NCBI GenBank assembly: GCA_964450385.1
Contig: CAYVEC010000041.1
Span: forward strand, 1-7,144
Length of the DNA stretch: 7,144 nt
Direction: 5' to 3'
Source of the DNA: JAKLFA01 sp964450385
Lineage (GTDB): Bacteria; Omnitrophota; Gorgyraeia; Zapsychrales; JANLHA01
Shown: positions 1-6,723 of the stretch, piece after piece
Numbering within the stretch: position 1 is the stretch's first letter
Layout of the letters: every line of letters begins with the position of its first letter
Notes under the pieces: model-generated
Told to the model about the DNA's origin: nothing
The model's input: the letters and a program-made list of their open reading frames with translations, nothing else
The model's database searches: none
Program-made: the position numbers and the translations under genes

Positions 1-2
1 TC

Positions 3-1307
3 TTTCGTCGGGACATCTGGCGGATCAAGGCAAAAAAATTGCCTCAGCACAAAATGTTCCTGTTGCGGCAGGCCCGCATCATTGTCTTGGCCTTTCGAGG
101 GTTTGATGAGGACATGTGCCAATTACGCGCCTCGGCCCTGACGTTTTATTCGTTGATGTCGATCGTTCCGATCGTGGCCATGGCCTTCGGGATCGCTAAG
201 GGGTTCGGCTTTGAAAAGCTTCTTGAAAAAATGCTCTATGAGAAACTTCCAGGCCAGGAAGAGGTGGCGGGCCGCATCGTGGGGTTCGCGCAGTCCTTTC
301 TCCAGAACACGCAGGGCGGGCTCATCGCCGGGATCGGTGTTGCCGTCTTGTTTTGGACGGTCATCAAGGTCCTCGGGAATATTGAGAATTCCTTTAATGA
401 TATCTGGGGCGTGAAACGGGGCCGCTCGTTCGCGCGGAAGTTCAGCGACTATCTCTCGATTATGCTCATCTGCCCGATCCTGCTCGTGATCTCAAGCAGT
501 CTGACGGTTGTGATCCATAGCCAGATCACGCTCATTATGGAAAAGATCGCGATCCTCGGGGCCGTGGCCCCGCTTATTAATTTCGGTCTCAAACTCCTGC
601 CCTATATCTTTCTCTGGATCCTGTTTACGTTCATTTATGTCTTGATGCCGAATACAAAGGTTCAGTTCAAGGCAGGGCTCCTCGGCGGGATCGTGGCCGG
701 GACCATTTATCAGCTTGTCCAGTGGTTGTATATCACATCGCAGATCGTGGTCGCGAAATACGGGGCGATCTATGGGAGCTTCGCGGCCCTGCCGTTGTTC
801 CTGGTATGGCTTCAGGTGAGCTGGCTGATCCTGCTCTTTGGGGCAGAGATATCCTTCGCGGAGCAGAATGTGGAAACCTATGAATTTGAACCTGATTGCC
901 TGCAGGCGAGTCATGCGGTTAAAAGGCTTTTGGCCCTGCGGATCACGCATCTCTGTGTAACGAATTTTGTGACCGCGCGGGCGCCGTACACTGCGAGCCA
1001 GATCGCGCATCACCTGGAGATCCCGATCCGTCTTGTGCGCCAGATTCTTTTTGATCTGACCGAGGCGAACATCCTTGTCGAGGTCCGGATGAACAATGCC
1101 ATTGAAATGTCCTACCAGCCTGCGCGGGACGTGAATGCCTTGACCGTGCAGAGCGTCATCGAAAGCCTTGATCATCACGGGATCGAGGAGGTGCCGATCG
1201 AGCCGTCCGAGTCATTGCATAAAATCAGGGAGTCGCTGAAATCCTTTGAGAGTCTTGTCGCGAAGTCGCCGATGAATCTCGCGCTTCGATCAATTGAGGG
1301 ACCGTAA
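3..1307 (+). CDS. YihY/UPF0761 (BrkB-like) family inner-membrane protein with C-terminal winged helix, 5'-truncated by the window edge
   Basis: The frame is open from base 3 with no stop, so 434 residues are visible and the true start lies upstream. A TTG at 39 (AAGG 8 bases upstream) and an ATG at 54 are possible starts, but the codons before them read as family-like protein (FRRDIWRIKAKK), so I treat the gene as partial. Counting from base 3, about six hydrophobic segments lie near residues 43-65, 104-124, 150-172, 188-214, 223-245 and 258-283. The conserved family block RASALTFYSLMSIVP lies in the first and a GAxYGSFAALPLFLxW block in the last. Residues about 300-360 resemble a cytoplasmic winged helix (TASQIAHHLEIPIRLVRQIL). 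The family was once called ribonuclease BN, a name now known to be wrong; its molecular role is not settled. A small membrane protein gene follows 14 bases later, probably in the same operon. Confidence 0.9.
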   Translation, partial: FRRDIWRIKAKKLPQHKMFLLRQARIIVLAFRGFDEDMCQLRASALTFYSLMSIVPIVAMAFGIAKGFGFEKLLEKMLYEKLPGQEEVAGRIVGFAQSFLQNTQGGLIAGIGVAVLFWTVIKVLGNIENSFNDIWGVKRGRSFARKFSDYLSIMLICPILLVISSSLTVVIHSQITLIMEKIAILGAVAPLINFGLKLLPYIFLWILFTFIYVLMPNTKVQFKAGLLGGIVAGTIYQLVQWLYITSQIVVAKYGAIYGSFAALPLFLVWLQVSWLILLFGAEISFAEQNVETYEFEPDCLQASHAVKRLLALRITHLCVTNFVTARAPYTASQIAHHLEIPIRLVRQILFDLTEANILVEVRMNNAIEMSYQPARDVNALTVQSVIESLDHHGIEEVPIEPSESLHKIRESLKSFESLVAKSPMNLALRSIEGP

Positions 1308-1321
1308 CAAAGGGGAAGGGG

Positions 1322-1603
1322 ATGATCACGGGTGATGATTTTCGACTGACGTTTGACGTAATGTTGAGGCTCGGGTTGTCGTTCGCGTTCTTTGTCGGAA
1401 TCATGTTGGTTGTTTCTCAGGATGCCGTTCAGATCCTTAATCGTGATCTTCAGCGCGAGCTAGGGCTTAAAAAACGTCTGGTCTCCAAGATCGAGGACCG
1501 GCATTTTACGTTCATTGACCGGGCTATTTTTCGGTTCCGCTATTGTTCAGGGCTATCGATCGCGATCACGGCGTTCCTGTTGCTGCTCATGTTCACGCTT
1601 TGA
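1322..1603 (+). CDS. small two-helix membrane protein of unknown function
   Basis: This 93-residue product is not recognised. The ATG is preceded directly by AGGGGAAGGGG, one of the strongest Shine-Dalgarno-like stretches in the window, which supports both the start and the reality of the gene. Hydrophobic segments lie at about residues 14-32 and 76-92. Between them is a charged, probably amphipathic stretch of about 40 residues rich in Arg, Lys, Asp and Glu (for example NRDLQRELGLKKR). That pattern suggests a helical hairpin in the inner membrane with a charged connecting loop. It lies 14 bases after the YihY-type gene and probably shares its transcript, so a helper role for that protein is possible but unproven. 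The promoter of the downstream tRNA begins only 9 bases after its stop codon. Confidence 0.75.
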   Translation: MITGDDFRLTFDVMLRLGLSFAFFVGIMLVVSQDAVQILNRDLQRELGLKKRLVSKIEDRHFTFIDRAIFRFRYCSGLSIAITAFLLLLMFTL

Positions 1604-1611
1604 GGAAATGG

Positions 1612-1640
1612 CTGACAAAACGCCGTCTCTGTGGTATTCT
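1612..1640 (+). promoter_or_regulatory. sigma70-type promoter for the tRNA-Ser gene
   Basis: A CTGACA box at 1612-1617 and a TATTCT box at 1635-1640 are separated by exactly 17 bases. A TGG directly before the second box makes it an extended -10 (TGnTATTCT). Transcription would start near 1647, giving a leader of about 26 bases before the tRNA 5' end at 1673, a normal distance for RNase P processing. Assigned from sequence only. Confidence 0.65.
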
Positions 1641-1672
1641 TTTCCTCTTGTCGAAGGCATTTCAGGGATCAT

Positions 1673-1760
1673 GGAGAGGTGGCCGAGTGGTTGAAGGCGC
1701 ACGCCTGGAAAGTGTGTGGCGGTCAAAAGCTGCCCGAGAGTTCGAATCTCTCCCTCTCCG
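1673..1760 (+). tRNA. tRNA-Ser(GGA)
   Basis: An 88-base class II tRNA folds completely. The acceptor stem GGAGAGG (1673-1679) pairs with CCTCTCC (1753-1759), and the discriminator is G1760. The D stem is GCC/GGC. The anticodon stem is CACGC/GTGTG with one G-U pair, and its loop CTGGAAA carries anticodon GGA at 1707-1709, which reads UCC and UCU. The long variable arm (GGCGG/CTGCC) is the serine hallmark. The T stem GAGAG/CTCTC encloses TTCGAAT. The 3' CCA is not encoded; a T-rich run follows at once, so CCA must be added by nucleotidyltransferase. It has its own promoter upstream and a terminator downstream. Confidence 0.97.
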
Positions 1761-1777
1761 TTTTCTTTTTTCTAACC

Positions 1778-1813
1778 AAAAGACCTTCTGCCAGTAAGGG
1801 CGAAGGTCTTTTT
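1778..1813 (+). terminator. intrinsic terminator after tRNA-Ser
   Basis: The arm AAAAGACCTTC (1778-1788) pairs perfectly with GAAGGTCTTTT (1802-1812), and inner GCC (1790-1792) pairs with GGC (1799-1801) around loop AGTAAG. The 3' arm ends in a T run and the 5' arm starts with an A run, so it could work in both directions. It ends the tRNA-Ser transcript and insulates the next operon. A first T-rich run at 1761-1771, directly after the tRNA, may help. Confidence 0.85.
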
Positions 1814-1870
1814 CATCACCGAGGATATCGGGTGGATTGTTGCTCATATCGCTGCCATTTTTTGAAGTTT

Positions 1871-1898
1871 TTATCTCGGATCATCAGCATCTTATGAT
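1871..1898 (+). promoter_or_regulatory. possible promoter for the unknown-protein/M16 peptidase unit
   Basis: A good -10 box TATGAT lies at 1893-1898 in an AT-rich stretch, in the spacer between the terminator at 1813 and the gene at 1989. The matching -35 is weak: TTATCT at 1871-1876 gives a 16-base spacer, while the better TTGAAG at 1862-1867 is 25 bases away, too far. Since a terminator lies upstream, a promoter is expected somewhere in 1814-1938; this is the best candidate seen. Confidence 0.35.
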
Positions 1899-1938
1899 AT
1901 ATTATTTTCGTTATTACTACTGTAATGGACGGCTGACG

Positions 1939-1972
1939 ATAGCGACTAAATATCACGTTATGTGATCGCTAT
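1939..1972 (+). promoter_or_regulatory. compound inverted repeat in the 5' leader, possible operator or RNA hairpin
   Basis: Outer arms ATAGCG (1939-1944) and CGCTAT (1967-1972) match perfectly. Inner arms ATCAC (1952-1956) and GTGAT (1962-1966) match perfectly around loop GTTAT. The 7 bases ACTAAAT form a one-sided bulge on the 5' side. The 3' arm ends 8 bases before the GAGG ribosome binding site at 1981-1984. It lies downstream of the likely transcription start, so it could be a repressor-binding site (ATCAC-N5-GTGAT core) or an RNA hairpin that controls translation. No T run follows, so it is not a terminator. Confidence 0.5.
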
Positions 1973-1988
1973 TATCGGATGAGGTGAA

Positions 1989-2537
1989 ATGAATATGAAC
2001 GTCTATGATGCCTGGATGAAGGCCCTAAAAAACACGGAGATCATCCGTTCTCGTGTCACGGTCCTGCGAAACGATGCGGATACTGCCATGCCCTATATCT
2101 TTTTGGCGGAATCAACGATCAACCGAGGGGATACCGTTGTTCGCAAGGGCGAGGTCGTGATCCAGAAACCCTCCCTGGTCTTGCCGCCGAATCTGCCGCG
2201 GTTTGAGGGATTTGATCTGGAGGCCGGCCACGACGCTGGCCAGGATGAGGGCGAGGAAGCAATCGTGAATTTTTTTCTTGTCCGAGGGATCTCGATACCA
2301 TCGTATCGATACAATAATAAAACGCACGTGCTCGATGTCTTTGAGGGCCGGCTGACCAAGGCGATCGCGTTTTATAAGGACGAGCTTCTTCGCCAGGAGA
2401 ATGTGAGGACGGGTCTTATTATCGGCCTTGAGGAATGCTGGCAGATGTCGGTTCTCCTGTATAATTGCTCGCAGGTGGTTAAGAACGCGGATTATGATAT
2501 TCGGCACCTCATCAATGCATACAAAAAAAAGAAATAG
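1989..2537 (+). CDS. conserved-looking soluble protein of unknown function, coupled to the M16 peptidase
   Basis: This 182-residue protein has no signal peptide and no membrane helix, so it is probably cytoplasmic. I recall similar proteins only as unannotated ones and assign no function. Visible blocks are PYIFLAESTINRGDTVVRKG (residues 35-54), KPSLVLPP (60-67), an acidic stretch at 78-90, FFLVRGISIPSYRYNN (95-110) and TGLIIGLEECWQMSVLLYNC (141-160). The product ends in four lysines encoded by an A-rich run. The start is either ATG 1989 or ATG 1995; GAGGTG at 1981-1986 is nearer usual spacing for 1995, and the choice changes only two residues. The reading frame overlaps the peptidase gene by 23 bases, which implies co-transcription and probable translational coupling. 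An inverted repeat lies in its leader. Confidence 0.85.
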   Translation: MNMNVYDAWMKALKNTEIIRSRVTVLRNDADTAMPYIFLAESTINRGDTVVRKGEVVIQKPSLVLPPNLPRFEGFDLEAGHDAGQDEGEEAIVNFFLVRGISIPSYRYNNKTHVLDVFEGRLTKAIAFYKDELLRQENVRTGLIIGLEECWQMSVLLYNCSQVVKNADYDIRHLINAYKKKK

Positions 2538-5211
2538 ACCGGGGCTGCGATCGCTGTTCCCTTTTTCTGCTCGGCTCACGGCGGTCGTCCTGCTCCTCCT
2601 TCTGCTCGTTCATCCCTTCAGGTCCTGGGGGGCGCCCAGCGAAATGATAACGCCTCGTCTGGCGCATGAGACGCGGCACTTCGCGAACGGGCTTACCCTG
2701 GTGATGACCCGGATGCCCGCGACTGAAATGGTCTCGGTGTATGCCTATGTCCGTAACGGCTCAACCTGCGAAGGCGATCTGTCGGGGAGCGGGTTGTCGC
2801 ATTTTCTCGAACACATGATCTTTAAGGGTACGGTCCGCCGGGGACCAGGGGTGATCTCGCGCGAGGTTCTGGAACTCGGAGGCACGATCAACGCCTCAAC
2901 CGGCCTGGACCATACCTTGTTTACGATCACGGTGCCAGGGCAGGCCTCGGCCCAGGCGATTGACCTGTTGGCTGACATGCTTCAGCACGCTGCCTTTGAT
3001 CCTGCTGAGTTTGAACGTGAGCGGGACGTGGTGCTCAGCGAGATTCAAATGCTCGACGATAATCCTGATTGGCGGCTCTCGCGGCTGTCATTCGAGACCG
3101 TTTATACGCGTCATCCGTACCGGATCCCTGTCATTGGTTATGAACCGCTTTTAAAGACGCTCTCGGTCGATGAGATGCGGGGGTTTTATCATCGTGTTTA
3201 TTCGCCTGAGAATATCGTGATCAGCGTCGCTGGATCTTTTGATCCAGATCGGGTCGCGCGTGAGGTGGAGGCGGCCTTCGCCGAGGCCGAGCGCACGAGG
3301 ATAAGGCCGTTGACGCGGCTGCAGGAGCCGAGGCAGCTGAGCCCGCGCTATCGCCGAGAAACGGATAAAAGCCCGATCACCCGGATCGCCGTTCTTTTTC
3401 CGAGTGTCAGTCTTTTTGATCCCGACATGGTGGCCTTGGACGCCCTGGCCATGATCCTTGGCCAGGGAGCAAGTTCACGGCTCCACCGCGTCATGGTTCA
3501 GCGTGAACAGATCGTCGAGAGTGTTTCCGCATCGAATTTTACGCCGCAGGATCCCGGGATCTTTGAGATCACCGCCTCATTTCAATCAGGCGACCCCGAT
3601 GATGTCGTTCGCCGGGTGTGTGACGAGATTCGGCGCCTTCAGACGCGCGGGGTGACGGCGGCGGAATTACGGAAAATCCAGAAACGTGCCCGGCGTGAGT
3701 TTTGGCAGAATCAGCAGGATTCGAGTCAAGTGGCCGATGACACGGCCGTGTTTCAGGGCATGATCGGAGATCCGGGTTTTGCGCTTCGCTACGCCCGGGC
3801 GTTTCAGGGCCTTGGGCCTGAGGACATTGTGAGGGTCGCGCGTGAGTACTTACAGCCTGAACAGATGTCGGTCGTGGTCCTTGCGCCTGAGACGGAGGTC
3901 AGCGAGGCGGAGGCCGAATCCGTTCTAGCATTAAGTGGCGAGCCTCAACGGTTCAAATTGTCCAATGGGATCCGGCTTGTGGTTCGGCCGAATCACGCGA
4001 CGCCGGATGTCGCTGTTGTTTTCGTTGTTAACGCCGGGACCGGGCAGGAGACGCGCGAGAAAAACGGTATTTCAGAATTTATGGCGGATGTCTGGACCAA
4101 GGGGAGTCGTCGGTTCTCGGCGGAGGACATCCAGGATCTGGCCGAGGAGAAGGCGGTCGGCCTATCCGGATTCGCCGGGCGGAATAGTATCGGCCTCGAG
4201 GCCGGTTGTCTGGTGGAGGACCTTGGTTTGGCCTTAGATCTCCTTGCGGAAGTCGCGCTTCGGCCGACCTTTCCCGGAGAGGAGATTGAAAAGACCCGGA
4301 CGCGTTTCTTGGCCGCGATCGCGGCGCGAGATGACGACATCAGCCAGGCAGCTGGGCGCCACACCCTTGAACTTCTTTTTGGAGATCACCCGCTCGGGAG
4401 GACCGCACTTGGAATGAACGAGACCGTCGCCGCGATCACCCGTGAGGATATTCAGCGCTATTATGAAACATTCTTGCGTGCCGGGAATGCGGTCATCACA
4501 GTCTTTGGTGATGTGGATCCTGGCGAGGTTGTGCGGATGCTCGAGGCGCGCTTTCGCGATATGCCGACTGGCGATGTCGAGCTCATCGCAACGCCGCCGG
4601 AACCCCGTGACGGGTCCTTGACTCGTGTCCTTGAATTCCATAAAAAACAGGCGGCGGTGAATCTCGCGGCCCGGGCCGTGGGGATCTATCACGCCGACCG
4701 TTTCGGGCTTGAGGTCCTTTCCGCGATCCTTGGAGCTCCGTTCCGCGGCGAGATCTTCCGCGTCATCCGCGATGAAATGGGGGCATCCTACCGTCTCGGC
4801 GGCGGATACCTGCCGGCGCGCGAGGCTGGCTATCTCAATTTTCAGGTCATGACATCACCGGAGCGGAGTGAGGAGGTCGCCCGCACCCTTCGGGACCTTG
4901 TGCGCGGGTTGAGGGAGCGGCCGGTTGATGAGGCGACCCTTGAGGGGATCAAGGCCTTTTTGATCGGTAAGTTTCAGAGGACCACGGAATCGAATCAGGG
5001 GTTTGGTTTTATCTCCGCCCTTGATGAGCTCTATGGCCTGGGATATGATGCCTATCGAGGGTATGAGACGCGGATCCGGGCGGTGACGGCGCGGGACATT
5101 CAGCGGCTAGCTGAGACGTATCTGCGTGATGAGCAGCTGGTCACGGTCACGCTTCGGCCCGGGGAGGGTGAATCGCCTGAGCCGGATGTTTACAATGCTG
5201 AAAAAAAGTGA
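2515..5211 (+). CDS. fused two-half M16 family zinc metallopeptidase, exported
   Basis: From ATG 2515 this is an 898-residue peptidase of the pitrilysin/processing-peptidase family, probably degrading peptides in the periplasm. Residues 1-40 form a basic start followed by a leucine-rich hydrophobic core, so an export signal; no clean AxA cleavage site or lipobox cysteine is seen, so it could remain anchored. The zinc site is in the first half: H96-F-L-E99-H100, with E176 exactly 76 residues after H100 in the block ERERDVVLSEIQM. The second half starts near residue 479 and repeats the fold, but its motif position reads E521-F-M-A524-D525, so it has lost the metal ligands. It keeps R752 and Y759 (RDEMGASY), matching a substrate-binding Arg/Tyr pair. 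An upstream in-frame ATG (2428) lies deep inside the preceding gene and lacks the signal-first layout. There is no clear Shine-Dalgarno site; translation probably depends on the overlap with the upstream gene. Confidence 0.95.
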   Translation: MHTKKRNRPGLRSLFPFSARLTAVVLLLLLLVHPFRSWGAPSEMITPRLAHETRHFANGLTLVMTRMPATEMVSVYAYVRNGSTCEGDLSGSGLSHFLEHMIFKGTVRRGPGVISREVLELGGTINASTGLDHTLFTITVPGQASAQAIDLLADMLQHAAFDPAEFERERDVVLSEIQMLDDNPDWRLSRLSFETVYTRHPYRIPVIGYEPLLKTLSVDEMRGFYHRVYSPENIVISVAGSFDPDRVAREVEAAFAEAERTRIRPLTRLQEPRQLSPRYRRETDKSPITRIAVLFPSVSLFDPDMVALDALAMILGQGASSRLHRVMVQREQIVESVSASNFTPQDPGIFEITASFQSGDPDDVVRRVCDEIRRLQTRGVTAAELRKIQKRARREFWQNQQDSSQVADDTAVFQGMIGDPGFALRYARAFQGLGPEDIVRVAREYLQPEQMSVVVLAPETEVSEAEAESVLALSGEPQRFKLSNGIRLVVRPNHATPDVAVVFVVNAGTGQETREKNGISEFMADVWTKGSRRFSAEDIQDLAEEKAVGLSGFAGRNSIGLEAGCLVEDLGLALDLLAEVALRPTFPGEEIEKTRTRFLAAIAARDDDISQAAGRHTLELLFGDHPLGRTALGMNETVAAITREDIQRYYETFLRAGNAVITVFGDVDPGEVVRMLEARFRDMPTGDVELIATPPEPRDGSLTRVLEFHKKQAAVNLAARAVGIYHADRFGLEVLSAILGAPFRGEIFRVIRDEMGASYRLGGGYLPAREAGYLNFQVMTSPERSEEVARTLRDLVRGLRERPVDEATLEGIKAFLIGKFQRTTESNQGFGFISALDELYGLGYDAYRGYETRIRAVTARDIQRLAETYLRDEQLVTVTLRPGEGESPEPDVYNAEKK

Positions 5212-5246
5212 TACATTGAACCCATATTGTGCCTAACCTCTAACGA

Positions 5247-6644
5247 ATGGATCGGATCGTGTGGAGCATTCCCTTTCAGATCGCGCTCATTAAAAAGCTT
5301 TATGGTCGGTTTCAGCTGATGCAGACCCTGGATCAGAAGCGGGCCCTTGTCGATGACGGGCTCAGGGAATTCTTCGCCGGCGGTGATGCCGGGCCGTTCA
5401 AGAAGGAAATGGAAGCCCTGGACCATGCCGACAATCGGCGCGCTTTTATCGATGAGCTCCTTTCGTACGGTCTGATCGAGGAACTTCTGAGCGACGCCCA
5501 GGTCGAGGATATTATTATTAACGGCACCCGCCCGATTTTTATCCACCATGGGTCCAAAGGCCTTGTCGCCGTTGACAAGCGTTTTCACACTGAGGAAGAG
5601 CTAGACCTTTTCGTCCATAAACTCGTGCTCTTTTCCGGCCGAAGCCGCGTCGACAAGCTCATGAACATCGAGCTCCCTAATCTTGAGGGGCGTGTAAATA
5701 TCATTGACTCGCCGTTCGGGCCGCAACTCACGATCACGAAGGCGAAGTCGTCGCCGATCAGCGTTCTTGAACTCATCGAGCGGGGGGCGATGACTTATGA
5801 GGTCGCGGCCCAGCTCTGGCTCTATCTCGAAGGGATGTCGATTCGGCCTGCGAACATGATCATCGCTGGCGGCCCGGGTGTGGGCAAGACCACGCTCCTG
5901 AACGCCCTGTTCTGTTTTATTCCAGATACAGACCGGCTTGTTGTCATGGAAGATACCCTTGAGCTCAATACCGATTTTTTTGACAGCTGTTCCCGGTTGG
6001 AAAGCGGAGAAAACTTCACCCTCGCTGACCTAGTAAAGAACAGCCTCCGAATGCGGCCTGAGCGCATCGTCGTGGGTGAGGTCCGCGGGGCCGAGGCGCG
6101 CGACATGATCACAGCCGCCAATATCGGAAAATACTGTATCGGCACGATCCATGCCCTGACCTCGCGTGAGGCGATCATGCGTCTCCAGAACGAGCCGATG
6201 AACATCCCGCGAGAGCTCGTCCGGCTGATCGACGTCTTTGTGGTTCTCAAACGCTATCATGTGGCCGGCAAGGTCACCCGAATGGTCGATGAGATCAGTG
6301 AGACGAGCGGGATGGAGCAGGAAAAGGTGCTCCTGTCGCAGATCTATAAATACGATTATGAAACGAACCAGATCCGTGCGGTGACGACGAGCACGGTCTA
6401 TCGCGACCGGCTCGCCCAGCAGTCGGGCCTGCTGCCGAAGGACCTCATCCTCGAGCTTCAGCTGCGGACGCTCCTCCTTAAAGAGCTCGCCCAGCGGGGA
6501 TTGACGACCTTGAGGGAGGTGACCTTGTTCTGCCGGGCGTTCAGCCGCGATCCCGATGCCGCGGTCGCGGGTCTTGGATTAAACCGCGAGGCCCTGCTCG
6601 GCAAGGAATATCTTAAAGAACGGCGTCAGCGGTTTGTCCATTAA
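5247..6644 (+). CDS. CpaF/TadA/VirB11-like type II/IV secretion ATPase
   Basis: This 465-residue protein is a hexameric-type ATPase that powers pilus assembly or secretion at the cytoplasmic face of the inner membrane. The N-terminal domain (about residues 60-190) contains the family block EELLSDAQVEDIIING. The ATPase core shows Walker A GGPGVGKTT at 208-216, an Asp box MEDTLEL with E235-D236, Walker B region ERIVVGEVRG with E278, and the His box GTIHAL with H302. After about residue 350 it carries roughly 115 residues (IYKYDYETNQIRA, then helical LLPKDLILELQLRTLLLKELAQRGL) that look like the tail of archaeal-type GspE/FlaI ATPases rather than of typical CpaF. ATG 5247 has no Shine-Dalgarno site; GTG 5259 and ATG 5319 are alternatives. 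It starts 35 bases after the peptidase, so co-transcription is possible. No platform protein, pilin or prepilin peptidase gene is visible beside it. Confidence 0.93.
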   Translation: MDRIVWSIPFQIALIKKLYGRFQLMQTLDQKRALVDDGLREFFAGGDAGPFKKEMEALDHADNRRAFIDELLSYGLIEELLSDAQVEDIIINGTRPIFIHHGSKGLVAVDKRFHTEEELDLFVHKLVLFSGRSRVDKLMNIELPNLEGRVNIIDSPFGPQLTITKAKSSPISVLELIERGAMTYEVAAQLWLYLEGMSIRPANMIIAGGPGVGKTTLLNALFCFIPDTDRLVVMEDTLELNTDFFDSCSRLESGENFTLADLVKNSLRMRPERIVVGEVRGAEARDMITAANIGKYCIGTIHALTSREAIMRLQNEPMNIPRELVRLIDVFVVLKRYHVAGKVTRMVDEISETSGMEQEKVLLSQIYKYDYETNQIRAVTTSTVYRDRLAQQSGLLPKDLILELQLRTLLLKELAQRGLTTLREVTLFCRAFSRDPDAAVAGLGLNREALLGKEYLKERRQRFVH

Positions 6645-6670
6645 ACCCTGCCCCGCGCTTAAAAATATGG

Positions 6671-6699
6671 TTGACTCTTCGAGGATTTTGTAGTAAAAA
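6671..6699 (+). promoter_or_regulatory. possible promoter for tRNA-Arg
   Basis: TTGACT (6671-6676) is a near-consensus -35 box. At 17 bases spacing lies TAAAAA (6694-6699), a weak -10; TAGTAA at 6691 would give only 14 bases. The predicted transcription start near 6706 lies about 18 bases before the tRNA 5' end. A second TTGACA at 6712-6717 is too close to the tRNA to serve it. Supported by position more than by the -10. Confidence 0.45.
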
Positions 6700-6723
6700 C
6701 GATAAGACTTTTTGACATAAAGT

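Noticed and set aside
492..1178. 228-codon open frame on the minus strand
   Set aside because: It is the antisense shadow of the YihY-type gene, has a His/Arg/Asp/Gln-rich composition typical of reverse-frame reads, and no start signals.
1543..1897. Open frames of 60-90 codons across the tRNA-Ser region on both strands
   Set aside because: They run through a perfectly folding tRNA, its promoter and its terminator, have no ribosome binding sites and no protein-like composition.
1952..1966. ATCAC-N5-GTGAT as a CRP/FNR site
   Set aside because: The half-sites are in the opposite orientation to TGTGA-N6-TCACA, so the resemblance is only superficial.
2428..2514. Upstream ATG for the M16 peptidase, adding 29 residues
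   Set aside because: It would lie 110 bases inside the preceding gene and put a non-signal stretch before the export signal. ATG 2515 gives a normal basic-then-hydrophobic N-terminus.
2112..2579. 155-codon minus-strand frame opposite the unknown gene
   Set aside because: It is antisense to a gene with good start signals and conserved-looking blocks, and shows no features of its own.
3935..4692. Alternative frames inside the M16 gene (plus 3935-4237, minus 3993-4364, minus 4234-4692)
   Set aside because: They lie wholly inside an intact peptidase frame with recognisable domain structure and are Arg/Ser-rich shadow translations.
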